The position numbers and the translations under genes were made by a program. The notes under the pieces are model-generated. The model saw only the letters and a list, made by a program, of their open reading frames with translations, did no database searches and was not told the origin of the DNA. Below are positions 24,893 through 32,649 of a stretch of 64,000 nucleotides of DNA, one piece after another; the first letter of the stretch is position 1, and each line of letters opens with the position of its first letter. Source of the DNA: Thalassobaculum_A sp040219215 (GTDB lineage: Bacteria > Pseudomonadota > Alphaproteobacteria > Thalassobaculales > Thalassobaculaceae); contig NZ_JAVJSX010000011.1 of NCBI RefSeq assembly GCF_040219215.1, positions 62,001 to 126,000 on the forward strand. The letters are read 5' to 3'.

Positions 24893-25741
24893 TCATTCGA
24901 GCCCATCAACGAAGCCGGCAAACAGTCCGTTGGTATGTTCCGGCTGCTCAAGATGCGGCGCGTGCCCGGCTTGCGGTACGGTCGCAAGCGTCGCGTTCGG
25001 TATGGAGCCAGCAAGCCGGTCTGCTGTCGCCGGTCCGTAGAGTTGGCTCTCCGCACCGCGAACGACCAGCGTCGGAACCGCAACTGTCGGAAGGACGGCG
25101 CGATGGTCTGCATTGGTCATGGCTTGCCAAAGTGCCGCCATCGCCGCCGGGTCGCTTGCCCGCATCTCGGTGGCCATCCATTGAGCCAGGTCGGCATCCG
25201 GTGACCGGCTCCCGGCGAACACCGATGGCAGGAACGCATCGACCCAGCCTGGCCAGTCCTGGCCAATCAGGTCGAACGCCCTCTCGGCCTGCGCCGCGCC
25301 GAAGCCGCCCAGCAAGCCGAGATCCCATCCAGCTCCGTTCACCACGCGCGGCGTCATGTCGACTACGATCAACCCGGCAAGGGCGTCGTCCGTGTAGCGG
25401 CGAATGAACTCGAACCCGACCAGAGCGCCCATCGACCACCCCAGCAGAACGGGATGCCGAAGACGGAGATGATCGAGCAACGCCTGCAGGTCTGCCGCGA
25501 GGACCTCCAAGGTCGGCCGGTCGCTGGCGCGATGCGAGTGTCGATGACCGCGGAGGTCCGGGATGATCAGGCGCCGTCGATCCGACAGGCCGTCGACCTG
25601 CCGGTCGAAGTATCCGCCGTGGCAGGCCCATCCGTGCAGCAGGACGACCGAGTGCCGCTCGGCCCCGGCCAACGGATCGGTGTCCCTGTAGTACAGCGTT
25701 CGACCGTCTCCTGCCTCGAAGCTCGGCATTCCCGCGTCCAT
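24893..25741 (-). CDS. Alpha/beta hydrolase (serine type)
   Basis: 282 residues with a complete-looking serine hydrolase set: VVLLHGWAC oxyanion region, IPDLRGHRHS, nucleophile Ser103 in LLGWSMGALVG, VRGAESQLYGP as the acid-residue strand (Glu where Asp is usual) and His in PQAGHAPHLEQPE. The cap domain includes QDWPGWVDAFLPSVF. It belongs to the broad esterase/epoxide-hydrolase/C-C hydrolase group and no substrate can be assigned. It diverges from a TetR-family gene across 77 nt, the usual arrangement for a target of a local repressor. Confidence 0.85.
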   Translation of the reverse strand: MDAGMPSFEAGDGRTLYYRDTDPLAGAERHSVVLLHGWACHGGYFDRQVDGLSDRRRLIIPDLRGHRHSHRASDRPTLEVLAADLQALLDHLRLRHPVLLGWSMGALVGFEFIRRYTDDALAGLIVVDMTPRVVNGAGWDLGLLGGFGAAQAERAFDLIGQDWPGWVDAFLPSVFAGSRSPDADLAQWMATEMRASDPAAMAALWQAMTNADHRAVLPTVAVPTLVVRGAESQLYGPATADRLAGSIPNATLATVPQAGHAPHLEQPEHTNGLFAGFVDGLE

Positions 25742-25757
25742 CTCGCTCGATTTGACG

Positions 25758-25786
25758 TTGACACTCGTCTGGTTTCATTCAAACAT
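25758..25786 (+). promoter_or_regulatory. Possible promoter with dyad between divergent hydrolase and tetR genes
   Basis: TTGACA at 25758-25763 and AAACAT at 25781-25786 are 17 nt apart, a fair sigma-70-type match reading toward the TetR gene. Between them at 25772-25784 is an imperfect dyad GTTTnAnTnAAAC, a candidate operator for the TetR protein controlling both directions. Confidence 0.35.
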
Positions 25787-25818
25787 GACACCTGACTCAC
25801 ATCTCATAAAAGAAAAAA

Positions 25819-26430
25819 ATGAACGTGCTCGGGGAGAAGACGCCAAAGACGGCGCGCGGCAGGAGAACGCTCCGGAAGATTCTGGATGCGGCCGAGCTTG
25901 AGTTCGGAGCGCGCGGGTTCCACGAGGCGTCGGTCGCCAGCATCACCGCCAATGCCGGCGTCGCCCAGGGCACGTTCTACATCTACTTCGACAGCAAGGA
26001 ATTGCTGTTCCGCGAACTCGTCGCCGACCTCGGTCTGCGCCTGCGATCCTACCTCCATGAGGCGGTGTCCGACTCACCGAACCGAACCGAAGCCGAACGT
26101 CAGGGGCTGCTGGCCTTCATCGGGTTCGTGCGCGAGCACGGCAACCTGTACCGCATTGTAATGGAAAGCCAGTTCGTCGATCCGGAGGCATTCAGGCTCT
26201 ACTTCATGGAGTTCGGCACAGCCTATCAGGCCGGGCTCGACCGTGCCGTGGCCAGCGGCGAGGTTCGCCCGGGCGAGACCGAGGGTCGGTCCTGGGCATT
26301 GATGGGCATCTCGCTGTTCGCCGGTCTGCGCTACGGCATCTGGGAGCCGGAGCGCGACATCAATCCACTGGTCGACAGCATTACCGACATGATCGACCGC
26401 GGGCTGCGCCCGTCCCCGGCGGCGGAGTGA
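25819..26430 (+). CDS. TetR/AcrR-family transcriptional regulator
   Basis: 203 residues. The N-terminal helix-turn-helix is typical: RRTLRKILDAAELEFGARGF, ASVASITANAGVAQGTFYIYF, DSKELLFRELVADL. The C-terminal half is helical and resembles ligand-binding domains (FIGFVREHGNLYRIVMES, ALMGISLFAGLRYGIWEP). The ribosome site is weak (A-rich AAAAGA). It diverges from the alpha/beta hydrolase and precedes the acyl-CoA synthetase/MaoC/ABC importer operon by 96 nt. It is therefore the likely regulator of one or both, probably responding to an acyl-CoA or related metabolite (inference). Confidence 0.92.
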   Translation: MNVLGEKTPKTARGRRTLRKILDAAELEFGARGFHEASVASITANAGVAQGTFYIYFDSKELLFRELVADLGLRLRSYLHEAVSDSPNRTEAERQGLLAFIGFVREHGNLYRIVMESQFVDPEAFRLYFMEFGTAYQAGLDRAVASGEVRPGETEGRSWALMGISLFAGLRYGIWEPERDINPLVDSITDMIDRGLRPSPAAE

Positions 26431-26526
26431 CCGGCGATGGACGGCATCTCGAAGCGCGGACTGGTGTTGGCGGCAGGGGGCATCCGCGTTGCGTCCAAAC
26501 CCCGCTTGGCACGCTGAGGGGCGCGG

Positions 26527-28083
26527 ATGTTCAGCATCGTCGACATCGCTGCCAAACGAGCCGAGCTGTCGCCCGACAAAGTCGCGCTTGAGGAAATCGT
26601 CGGTGGCGCCGCCCTCACCTACCGGGAGCTCGACAACCGTGCCTGCCGGTTCGCCGCTGCCCTGCGCGACCGTGGCATTGCACCGGGCGACCGCATTGCG
26701 ATCCTGACCCACAACGCCGCCTCGTTCTTCGAAGTTCTGTTCGCCTGCGGCAAGGCTCGGGTGGTGTTGGTACCGCTGAACTGGCGGCAGACCGCGGCGG
26801 AACTGGCGCCCCTGCTGAGCGACTGTGAACCCCGCCTGCTGTTGCATGACGCCGCAAACGAAGGCCTCGCAACTGCCCTCCTGACCGACCGTCCCGACAT
26901 TGCTCTGGTCCGTGTCCACCGCCAGGGCGAGGTCGTCTCGAACGGCAGCTATCAGGCGCTCCGCGATTCCACGGAACTGCGCCGTGACTGGGACCCGGTG
27001 TGGCCGGAGGACGGGCTCTGGTACATGCTGTACACCTCCGGGACCACAGGTCGACCGAAGGCGGTGATGCAGACCTTCGGCATGGCGCATGCCAACTTCG
27101 TCAACCTGTCGAGCGCCATCGACCTGACCGCGAATGACGTCACCCCCAACTACCTGCCGCTGTTCCACACCGCCGGCATCAACCTGCACAGCCTGCCGAC
27201 GCTGATCGCCGGCGGGTCGGTCAAGGTGCTGCCCGGCTTTGACGCCGATCGATTACTTCAACTCATCGAGACCGGCGGGCTGACCGCCCTGCTGGGTGTA
27301 CCGGCGATCTATCAGGCACTGAGCCTGCATCCGCGTTTTGCCGCCGCCGACCTGTCAAAGGTGCGATCCTGGACCAGCGGCGGCGCACCGCTGCCGAACG
27401 CCTTGATCGAGTTGTACGCCGGCCGAGGCGTGACGCTGTGCCAAGGTTACGGCATGACCGAGACCGGACCGACCACCTTCCTGATGCGGCCCGAGGAAGC
27501 AGTACGCAAGCGTGGCGGGGTCGGCAAGCCGCTGCTGATGACCCAAAGCCGGATCGTCGGACCTGACGGAACCGATATGTCTCCGGGCGAAGCAGGCGAA
27601 CTGCTGATCCGCGGCGCCAACGTGACGCCCGGCTACTGGAACCGGCCGGACGCCACGGCCGAGGCCCTGGACAATGACGGCTGGCTGCGCACCGGAGACG
27701 TGGCGCGGGCGGATGCGGATGGTTGCGTCTTCATCGTCGACCGGATCAAGGACATGTACATCTCCGGCGGCGAGAACGTGTACCCGGCCGAGGTGGAAAG
27801 CGTCCTCCTTGGCCATCCGGACGTGCTGGAAGCGGCAGTGGTCGGCGTTCCTGACGAACGTTGGGGCGAAGTCGGCCGTGCCTACCTCGTTGCCCGCTCC
27901 GGCCGGGTCATCGATGACGCCGGACTGCGTGCGTACTGCCGGGAGCGGTTGGCCGCCTACAAAGTTCCCAAGTCGATCGAGATCGTCGGCGATCTGCCGC
28001 GCACCCCGGCCGGCAAGGTTCGCAAGCACGTGCTGCGCGGCCGGCTCGCCCAAGCGACGGCCCGTCAGGAGGAGCCGGTATGA
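26527..28083 (+). CDS. AMP-dependent acyl-CoA synthetase/ligase
   Basis: 518 residues of the ANL family: YTSGTTGRPKAVMQTF (P-loop-like A3), NYLPLFHTAGI, QGYGMTETGPTT (A5), WLRTGDVARADADG (A7), DRIKDMYISGGENVYP (A8) and the catalytic Lys in PRTPAGKVRKH (A10). It should activate a carboxylic acid to acyl-CoA via acyl-AMP; chain type is not predictable here. GAGGGG precedes the ATG. It overlaps the first MaoC gene by 4 nt and heads an operon continuing through an ABC importer, implying that the imported solute or its product is the acid activated. Confidence 0.93.
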   Translation: MFSIVDIAAKRAELSPDKVALEEIVGGAALTYRELDNRACRFAAALRDRGIAPGDRIAILTHNAASFFEVLFACGKARVVLVPLNWRQTAAELAPLLSDCEPRLLLHDAANEGLATALLTDRPDIALVRVHRQGEVVSNGSYQALRDSTELRRDWDPVWPEDGLWYMLYTSGTTGRPKAVMQTFGMAHANFVNLSSAIDLTANDVTPNYLPLFHTAGINLHSLPTLIAGGSVKVLPGFDADRLLQLIETGGLTALLGVPAIYQALSLHPRFAAADLSKVRSWTSGGAPLPNALIELYAGRGVTLCQGYGMTETGPTTFLMRPEEAVRKRGGVGKPLLMTQSRIVGPDGTDMSPGEAGELLIRGANVTPGYWNRPDATAEALDNDGWLRTGDVARADADGCVFIVDRIKDMYISGGENVYPAEVESVLLGHPDVLEAAVVGVPDERWGEVGRAYLVARSGRVIDDAGLRAYCRERLAAYKVPKSIEIVGDLPRTPAGKVRKHVLRGRLAQATARQEEPV

Positions 28084-28475
28084 GCGGCCCCCCGATCCGC
28101 GTCCGCCGGACCTTCACCCAGGCCGAGTTCGATCGCTTTGCCGAACTGAGCGGCGACGACAATCCGATCCACGTCGACCCGGCCTTCTCCGCGGCGACCC
28201 GGTTCGGCCGCACAGTGGCCCACGGCATGCTGCTGTACAGCGCGCTGTGGGGTCTCATTCGGCGCAGCTTTCCCGGCGCGGTGCAGGACAGTCAGGATCT
28301 GATGTTCCCGTCACCGACCTACGCCGGCGACCCCATGCGGCTGGAGATCGACGTGCTGGACCGCCCGGCCGACGGTGTGCTCGACCTTGCCGTCCGGGTG
28401 GTCGCCGAGCGCGACGGCGCGGTAACCCTCGACGGCCGCACCCGGATCCGCCTGCCTCAGGGAGGCACCGTATGA
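28080..28475 (+). CDS. MaoC-family (R)-specific enoyl-CoA hydratase, catalytic subunit
   Basis: 131 residues, a single hot-dog domain with the hydratase motif intact: FAELSGDDNPIHVDPAFS (Asp and His of D-x4-H), then ATRFGRTVAHGMLLYS, and FPSPTYAGDPM in the second half. Members hydrate trans-2-enoyl-CoA to (R)-3-hydroxyacyl-CoA. ATG overlaps the CoA-ligase stop (ATGA). The adjacent second hot-dog gene lacks the catalytic motif, suggesting a heterodimer like mycobacterial HadAB. Confidence 0.9.
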   Translation: MSGPPIRVRRTFTQAEFDRFAELSGDDNPIHVDPAFSAATRFGRTVAHGMLLYSALWGLIRRSFPGAVQDSQDLMFPSPTYAGDPMRLEIDVLDRPADGVLDLAVRVVAERDGAVTLDGRTRIRLPQGGTV

Positions 28476-28870
28476 GGATCGGCGACCGCGCGCGGGTCAC
28501 CCGGGTTTACCAGCCCGGGCATGTCGCCGCTCTGGCCGCGCTGGCCGGTGTCGACGACGCGCCCGACGGAACCGTCCCGGAACCGCTGATCGGGGCGTTG
28601 TTCTCCTACCTTCTGGGCCGCGAGCTGCCGGGGTTCGGCACCAACTATCTCAAGCAGGAACTGCGGTTCCGGCAACCGGCACGACTCGGCGAGCCGATCA
28701 CCGCCGCAGTCGAGATCACCCGGATCCGACCCGACAAGCATCTGGTCGATCTGAAAACCACCTGCACCGCCGCCGACGGCACGGTGCTGTGCGACGGACG
28801 TGCCTTGGTTCTGGTCAAGGACGTCGGACATCCAGCCTCAAACAAGCAGCAGGGGAGAGACGCGACATGA
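28472..28870 (+). CDS. Second MaoC-like hot-dog protein, catalytic motif missing
   Basis: 132 residues starting MRIGDRARVTRVYQPGHVAA at 28472, overlapping the previous stop (ATGA) and overlapping the next gene in the same way. The fold is indicated by PEPLIGALFSYLLG (hot-dog helix), LKQELRFRQPARLGEPITA and a long beta segment LVDLKTTCTAADGTVL. Where MaoC enzymes carry Dx4H this protein reads GVDDAPDGTVPEP with no His. It therefore probably pairs with the catalytic subunit encoded just upstream. It lies inside a much longer frame open from 27674, so automated calling could miss it or extend it wrongly. Confidence 0.82.
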   Translation: MRIGDRARVTRVYQPGHVAALAALAGVDDAPDGTVPEPLIGALFSYLLGRELPGFGTNYLKQELRFRQPARLGEPITAAVEITRIRPDKHLVDLKTTCTAADGTVLCDGRALVLVKDVGHPASNKQQGRDAT

Positions 28871-30057
28871 GACGCCACATCGGATTTGCGGCCGCCACGG
28901 CAGCCGTGCTCGGCCTCCTGGGCGGTACCGCCCTGGCGGCCGAGCCCTACAAGATCGCCCATGTCTACGGCAAGACCGGGCCGTTCGAGGCCTATGCCAA
29001 GCAGAGCCATGTCGGCCTGATGATGGGCCTGGAGTACGCGACCGGCGGCTCGATGGAGGTCAACGGCCGCAAAATCGAGGTGATCGAGAAAGACACCCAG
29101 CTGAAGCCCGACCTTGGCAAGACCCTGCTGGCCGAAGCCTATGGCGACGACAACGTGACCCTGGCGGTCGGGCCGGTTTCGTCCGGCGTGGCGCTCGCCA
29201 TGCTGCCGGTGGCCCAGGAGTACGAGAAGGTGTTGCTGGTTGAGCCTGCGGTCGCCGACTCGATCACCGGCTCGGCATGGAATCGCTACGTGTTCCGCAC
29301 CGGTCGAAACTCCTCGCAGGACGCGATCTCGAATGCCGTCGCCCTCGGGCAGGCTGGCAACTGCGTCGCTACCCTGGCCCAGGATTACGCGTTCGGCCGT
29401 GACGGCGTGGCCGCCTTCAAGGAAGCGCTGGGCAAGACCAAGGCCAAGCTGGTGTTCGAGGAATACGCCCCGCAGGACACCGCCGACTTCACCGCTCCGG
29501 CACAGCGACTGTTCGACGCGCTCGGCAAGGCCGATTGTCCGCGCAAGATCATCTGGGTGGTGTGGGCCGGCAAGGGCAACCCGCTGGGCAAGCTGAAGGC
29601 CCTGAGCCCGGAGAGCCGCGGCGTCGAGCTTGCGTCCGGCGGCAACATCCTGGCGGCGATGGCGGCCTACAAGGAGCTTCCCGGCATGGAGGGAGCGACC
29701 TACTACTACCACGACATCCCCAAGAATCCCGTCAACGACTGGCTGGTTGCCGAGCACACCAAGCGCTTCGACTCGCCGCCGGACTTCTTCACCGCCGGCG
29801 GGATGTCAGCTGGCATCGCCGTGGTCGAGGCCCTGAAGAAGGCGCCGTCGGGCGAGACAGAGAAGCTGATCGCGGCGATGGAGGGCATGGAGTTCATGAC
29901 CCCGAAGGGCACCATGCGGTTCCGCAAGGAGGACCACCAGGCGCTGCAGTCGATGTTCCACTTCAAGATCAAGGTCGATCCGGCCGTCGCCTGGGGTATC
30001 CCTGAGCTGGTCCGCGAGCTGAAGATCGACGACATGGACATCCCGATCCGCAACTGA
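28867..30057 (+). CDS. Branched-chain-amino-acid-type ABC substrate-binding protein
   Basis: 396 residues with a cleavable signal peptide (MRRHIGFAAATAAVLGLLGG ... ALAAEP). Type I periplasmic binding fold of the LivK/family 4 group: YKIAHVYGKTGPFEAYA, GLMMGLEYATGGS, GPVSSGVALAMLPVAQEY, TLAQDYAFGRDGVAAFKEAL. The family binds amino acids, amides, short acids or aromatic acids. Being in one operon with a CoA ligase and MaoC proteins argues for an organic or aromatic acid rather than Leu/Ile/Val (inference). ATG overlaps the preceding stop (ATGA). Confidence 0.9.
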   Translation: MRRHIGFAAATAAVLGLLGGTALAAEPYKIAHVYGKTGPFEAYAKQSHVGLMMGLEYATGGSMEVNGRKIEVIEKDTQLKPDLGKTLLAEAYGDDNVTLAVGPVSSGVALAMLPVAQEYEKVLLVEPAVADSITGSAWNRYVFRTGRNSSQDAISNAVALGQAGNCVATLAQDYAFGRDGVAAFKEALGKTKAKLVFEEYAPQDTADFTAPAQRLFDALGKADCPRKIIWVVWAGKGNPLGKLKALSPESRGVELASGGNILAAMAAYKELPGMEGATYYYHDIPKNPVNDWLVAEHTKRFDSPPDFFTAGGMSAGIAVVEALKKAPSGETEKLIAAMEGMEFMTPKGTMRFRKEDHQALQSMFHFKIKVDPAVAWGIPELVRELKIDDMDIPIRN

Positions 30058-30065
30058 CCCAACGG

Positions 30066-30095
30066 GCCGGTCCGGCACCGACACGCCGGACCGGC
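30066..30095 (+). terminator. Intercistronic hairpin between binding-protein and ATPase genes
   Basis: GCCGGTCCGGC / GCCGGACCGGC, a perfect 11-bp stem with an 8-nt loop, starting 9 nt after the binding-protein stop and followed by a pyrimidine-rich run. In ABC operons such hairpins commonly cause partial termination or protect the 3' end, raising binding-protein yield over the membrane parts. Confidence 0.55.
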
Positions 30096-30123
30096 TCTCC
30101 CTTCCAACGGGACCGCATACTCC

Positions 30124-30906
30124 ATGAGCACAACCGAACCGCCCGTGTTGCGTACCGACGAGCTGACCATCCGGTTCGGCGGCCATGTCGCCGTTGATCG
30201 CGTCAGCTGCGCGTTCGATCGCGGTACTCTGACAGCGATCGTCGGTCCCAACGGCGCCGGCAAGACCACCTATTTCAACCTGATCTCGGGACAGCTGCGC
30301 AGCACCGCCGGACGGGTGGTCCTGTCCGGCCGCGACATCACCGGCCTGAGCGCGCCGCGCCGCACCCGTGCCGGCATCGGCCGGGCATTCCAACTGACCA
30401 ACCTGTTCCCCAACCTGACGGTTCTGGAGAATGTGCGGATCGCCGTGCAGGCCAGCCACGACCTCGGCCTGGACATCTGGTCTCTGGCGACCAGACGGCG
30501 CGAGTTGATCGAGTTGGCCGAACACCACCTTGAGCGCACCGGCCTGCTCGACAAGGCGGCCGCGACTGCCGCCTCGCTGCCGCACGGCGACCAGCGAAAA
30601 CTGGAGGTTGCCGTCCTGCTGGCGCTCGAGAGCGAGGTACTGATGTTCGACGAGCCGACCGCCGGTATGAGCGTCGACGAGGTGCCGGTGGTTCTGGAGC
30701 TGATCCACCAGATCAAGGCGGACACCGCCAAGACCGTCCTGCTGGTGGAGCACAAGATGGACGTGGTGCGTTCCCTCGCCGACCGGATCAACGTGCTGCA
30801 CAACGGCGCCCTGGTCGCCGACGGTGCGCCCGAGACGGTCATCGCGTCCGACGTCGTGCAGCAGGCCTATCTGGGGACGTCAGGGGCGGGAGCCGGGCAT
30901 GGCTGA
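30124..30906 (+). CDS. livG: Branched-chain-type ABC transporter ATP-binding protein LivG
   Basis: 260 residues: Walker A GPNGAGKTTYFNL, Q-loop in RAFQLTNLFPNLTV, a signature region SLPHGDQRKLEVAV (Leu-Pro-His-Gly-Asp instead of LSxGxQ, common in LivG), Walker B EVLMFDEPTAGM and switch His in LLVEHKMDVV. It energises the importer formed with the genes around it. The 3' end overlaps livF by 8 nt. Confidence 0.92.
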   Translation: MSTTEPPVLRTDELTIRFGGHVAVDRVSCAFDRGTLTAIVGPNGAGKTTYFNLISGQLRSTAGRVVLSGRDITGLSAPRRTRAGIGRAFQLTNLFPNLTVLENVRIAVQASHDLGLDIWSLATRRRELIELAEHHLERTGLLDKAAATAASLPHGDQRKLEVAVLLALESEVLMFDEPTAGMSVDEVPVVLELIHQIKADTAKTVLLVEHKMDVVRSLADRINVLHNGALVADGAPETVIASDVVQQAYLGTSGAGAGHG

Positions 30907-31624
30907 ACCGCTGCTGCGCCTGGACGGCGTACACACCCACATCGGCCAGTACCACATCCTGCAGGGCGTCGATCTGACCGTGCCGCAGGGCGAGTTGACC
31001 ATGCTGCTGGGCCGCAACGGCGCCGGCAAGACGACCACGCTGCGCACGATCATGGGACTGTGGCGGGCTTCCACCGGTACGCTGCACTTCGCCGACACCG
31101 GGCTCAACGCCCTGGCAACGCCGGACATCGCCCGTCTCGGCATCGGCTACGTGCCGGAGAACATGGGGGTGTTCGCCGGGCTGACGGTGCGGGAGAACAT
31201 GGTGCTGGCGGCACGCGACGGCGCAATCGACCAGGCCCGGCTGGACTGGATCTTCTCGCTTTTCCCCGCACTCACGCGGTTCTGGACGCTGCCGGCCGGC
31301 AACCTGTCCGGTGGTCAGAAGCAGATGTTGTCGATCGCCCGCGCGATGATCGAGCCGCGCCGGCTGATCCTGATCGACGAGCCGTCCAAGGGCCTGGCCC
31401 CCGCGATCGTCGATGCGCTGATCGAGGCGATGCGCGAACTCAAGCGGACCGCCACCACCATCGTGATGGTCGAGCAGAACTTCCGGATGGCCCAGGCGCT
31501 CGGTGACAGCGTGGCGGTGATGGACGACGGCCGGGTCATCCACAGCGGCCGGATGTCGGACCTTGCCGCCGACCCGGCCCTGCAGGCCCGCCTGCTCGGC
31601 CTCAGCCTCGGAGTCCACCAATGA
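30899..31624 (+). CDS. livF: Branched-chain-type ABC transporter ATP-binding protein LivF
   Basis: 241 residues starting at the ATG at 30899 inside the livG stop region. Walker A GRNGAGKTTTLRTI, GIGYVPENMGVFAGLTV, signature NLSGGQKQMLSIARA, Walker B LILIDEPSKGLAP and MVEQNFRMAQ. It forms the nucleotide-binding heterodimer with LivG. Its stop overlaps livH (ATGA). Confidence 0.92.
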   Translation: MAEPLLRLDGVHTHIGQYHILQGVDLTVPQGELTMLLGRNGAGKTTTLRTIMGLWRASTGTLHFADTGLNALATPDIARLGIGYVPENMGVFAGLTVRENMVLAARDGAIDQARLDWIFSLFPALTRFWTLPAGNLSGGQKQMLSIARAMIEPRRLILIDEPSKGLAPAIVDALIEAMRELKRTATTIVMVEQNFRMAQALGDSVAVMDDGRVIHSGRMSDLAADPALQARLLGLSLGVHQ

Positions 31625-32649
31625 CCGACCAGATCTCCGAGACCGCAGCGATCCCGGCAGCTCCTCTGGCCGAACGCCTGCGCGCCCAGATGCCGTACTG
31701 GACGGTCCCGGCGCTTGCCGTCGTCGGCCTGCTGCTGATCGCCGACGTCTCGACGTGGAGCACCCTGACCCTGGCCGGCCTGGCGATGGGAATGCTGATC
31801 TTCATCATGGCGTCCGGGCTGACCCTGGTGTTCGGCCTGATGGACGTGCTGAATTTCGGACACGGCGCCTTCATCTCGATCGGCGCATTCGTCGGCGCTA
31901 CCGTCCTCCTGGCGCTCGGCGGCTGGACCGCATCGGAATCCCTGGCACTCAATCTCGCGGCGGTCGGTCTGGCGATCACGGCCGCAATGGTGGCGACCGG
32001 TGGGATCGGCTGGTTCTTCGAACGGGTGATCATCAAGCCGGTGTACGGCGCCCACCTGAAGCAGATCCTTGTCACCATGGGCGGCCTGATCGTCGCCGAG
32101 GAACTGATCCACCTGTTCTGGGGACCCAACCAGATCCCCCTGCCTCGCCCGGAAATGCTGAAGGGCTCCTGGGTGTTCGGCGACGTCGTGGTCGAACGGT
32201 ACCGGGTGCTGGCGGTGGCACTCGGTGCGGTGATCTTCGTCGGGCTGCGGTTCGCCCTGGTTCGCACCAAGCTTGGATTGCTGATCCGCGCCGGGGTCGA
32301 GAACGGCGAGATGGTAGAGGCGCTTGGCTACCGGGTCCGACGGCTGTTCGTCCTGGTGTTCGTGGCTGGCTCGGCGCTGGCCGGACTCGGCGGGGTGATG
32401 TGGGGGCTGTACGACGAGATCATCACCGCCCAGATGGGGCTGAACATCCTGGTGCTGGTTTTCATCGTGGTGATCATCGGCGGCCTCGGCTCGGTCGAGG
32501 GCTGCTTCCTCGGCGCCCTGCTGGTTGGACTGATGGCCAACTACACCGGCTTCCTGGCACCGAAGGTGGCACTCGGCTCCAACATCCTGCTGATGGTGGT
32601 GATCCTGATGTGGCGGCCGCGTGGCCTGCTCCCGGCCGGTAAGGGGTGA
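31621..32649 (+). CDS. livH: Branched-chain-type ABC transporter permease LivH
   Basis: 342 residues with about eight to nine membrane helices after a 25-residue cytoplasmic start. Typical LivH segments: MASGLTLVFGLMDVLNFGHG, LGAVIFVGLRFALVRTKLG, LIRAGVENGEMVEALGYRV (EAA-like coupling loop) and VVIIGGLGSVEGCFLGALLV. Overlaps livF by 4 nt and livM by 4 nt, so all four membrane-complex genes are translationally coupled. Confidence 0.92.
   Translation: MTDQISETAAIPAAPLAERLRAQMPYWTVPALAVVGLLLIADVSTWSTLTLAGLAMGMLIFIMASGLTLVFGLMDVLNFGHGAFISIGAFVGATVLLALGGWTASESLALNLAAVGLAITAAMVATGGIGWFFERVIIKPVYGAHLKQILVTMGGLIVAEELIHLFWGPNQIPLPRPEMLKGSWVFGDVVVERYRVLAVALGAVIFVGLRFALVRTKLGLLIRAGVENGEMVEALGYRVRRLFVLVFVAGSALAGLGGVMWGLYDEIITAQMGLNILVLVFIVVIIGGLGSVEGCFLGALLVGLMANYTGFLAPKVALGSNILLMVVILMWRPRGLLPAGKG

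Noticed and set aside
24657..24896. Small minus-strand frame (79 codons) upstream of the PAAR-like gene
   Set aside because: No family resemblance and no good ribosome site; more likely leader DNA of the T6SS tip unit, though a small unknown gene cannot be excluded.
26507..26520. TGGCACG as a sigma-54 -24 element before the CoA ligase
   Set aside because: No TTGC element at the required distance; the downstream bases are the gene's ribosome site.
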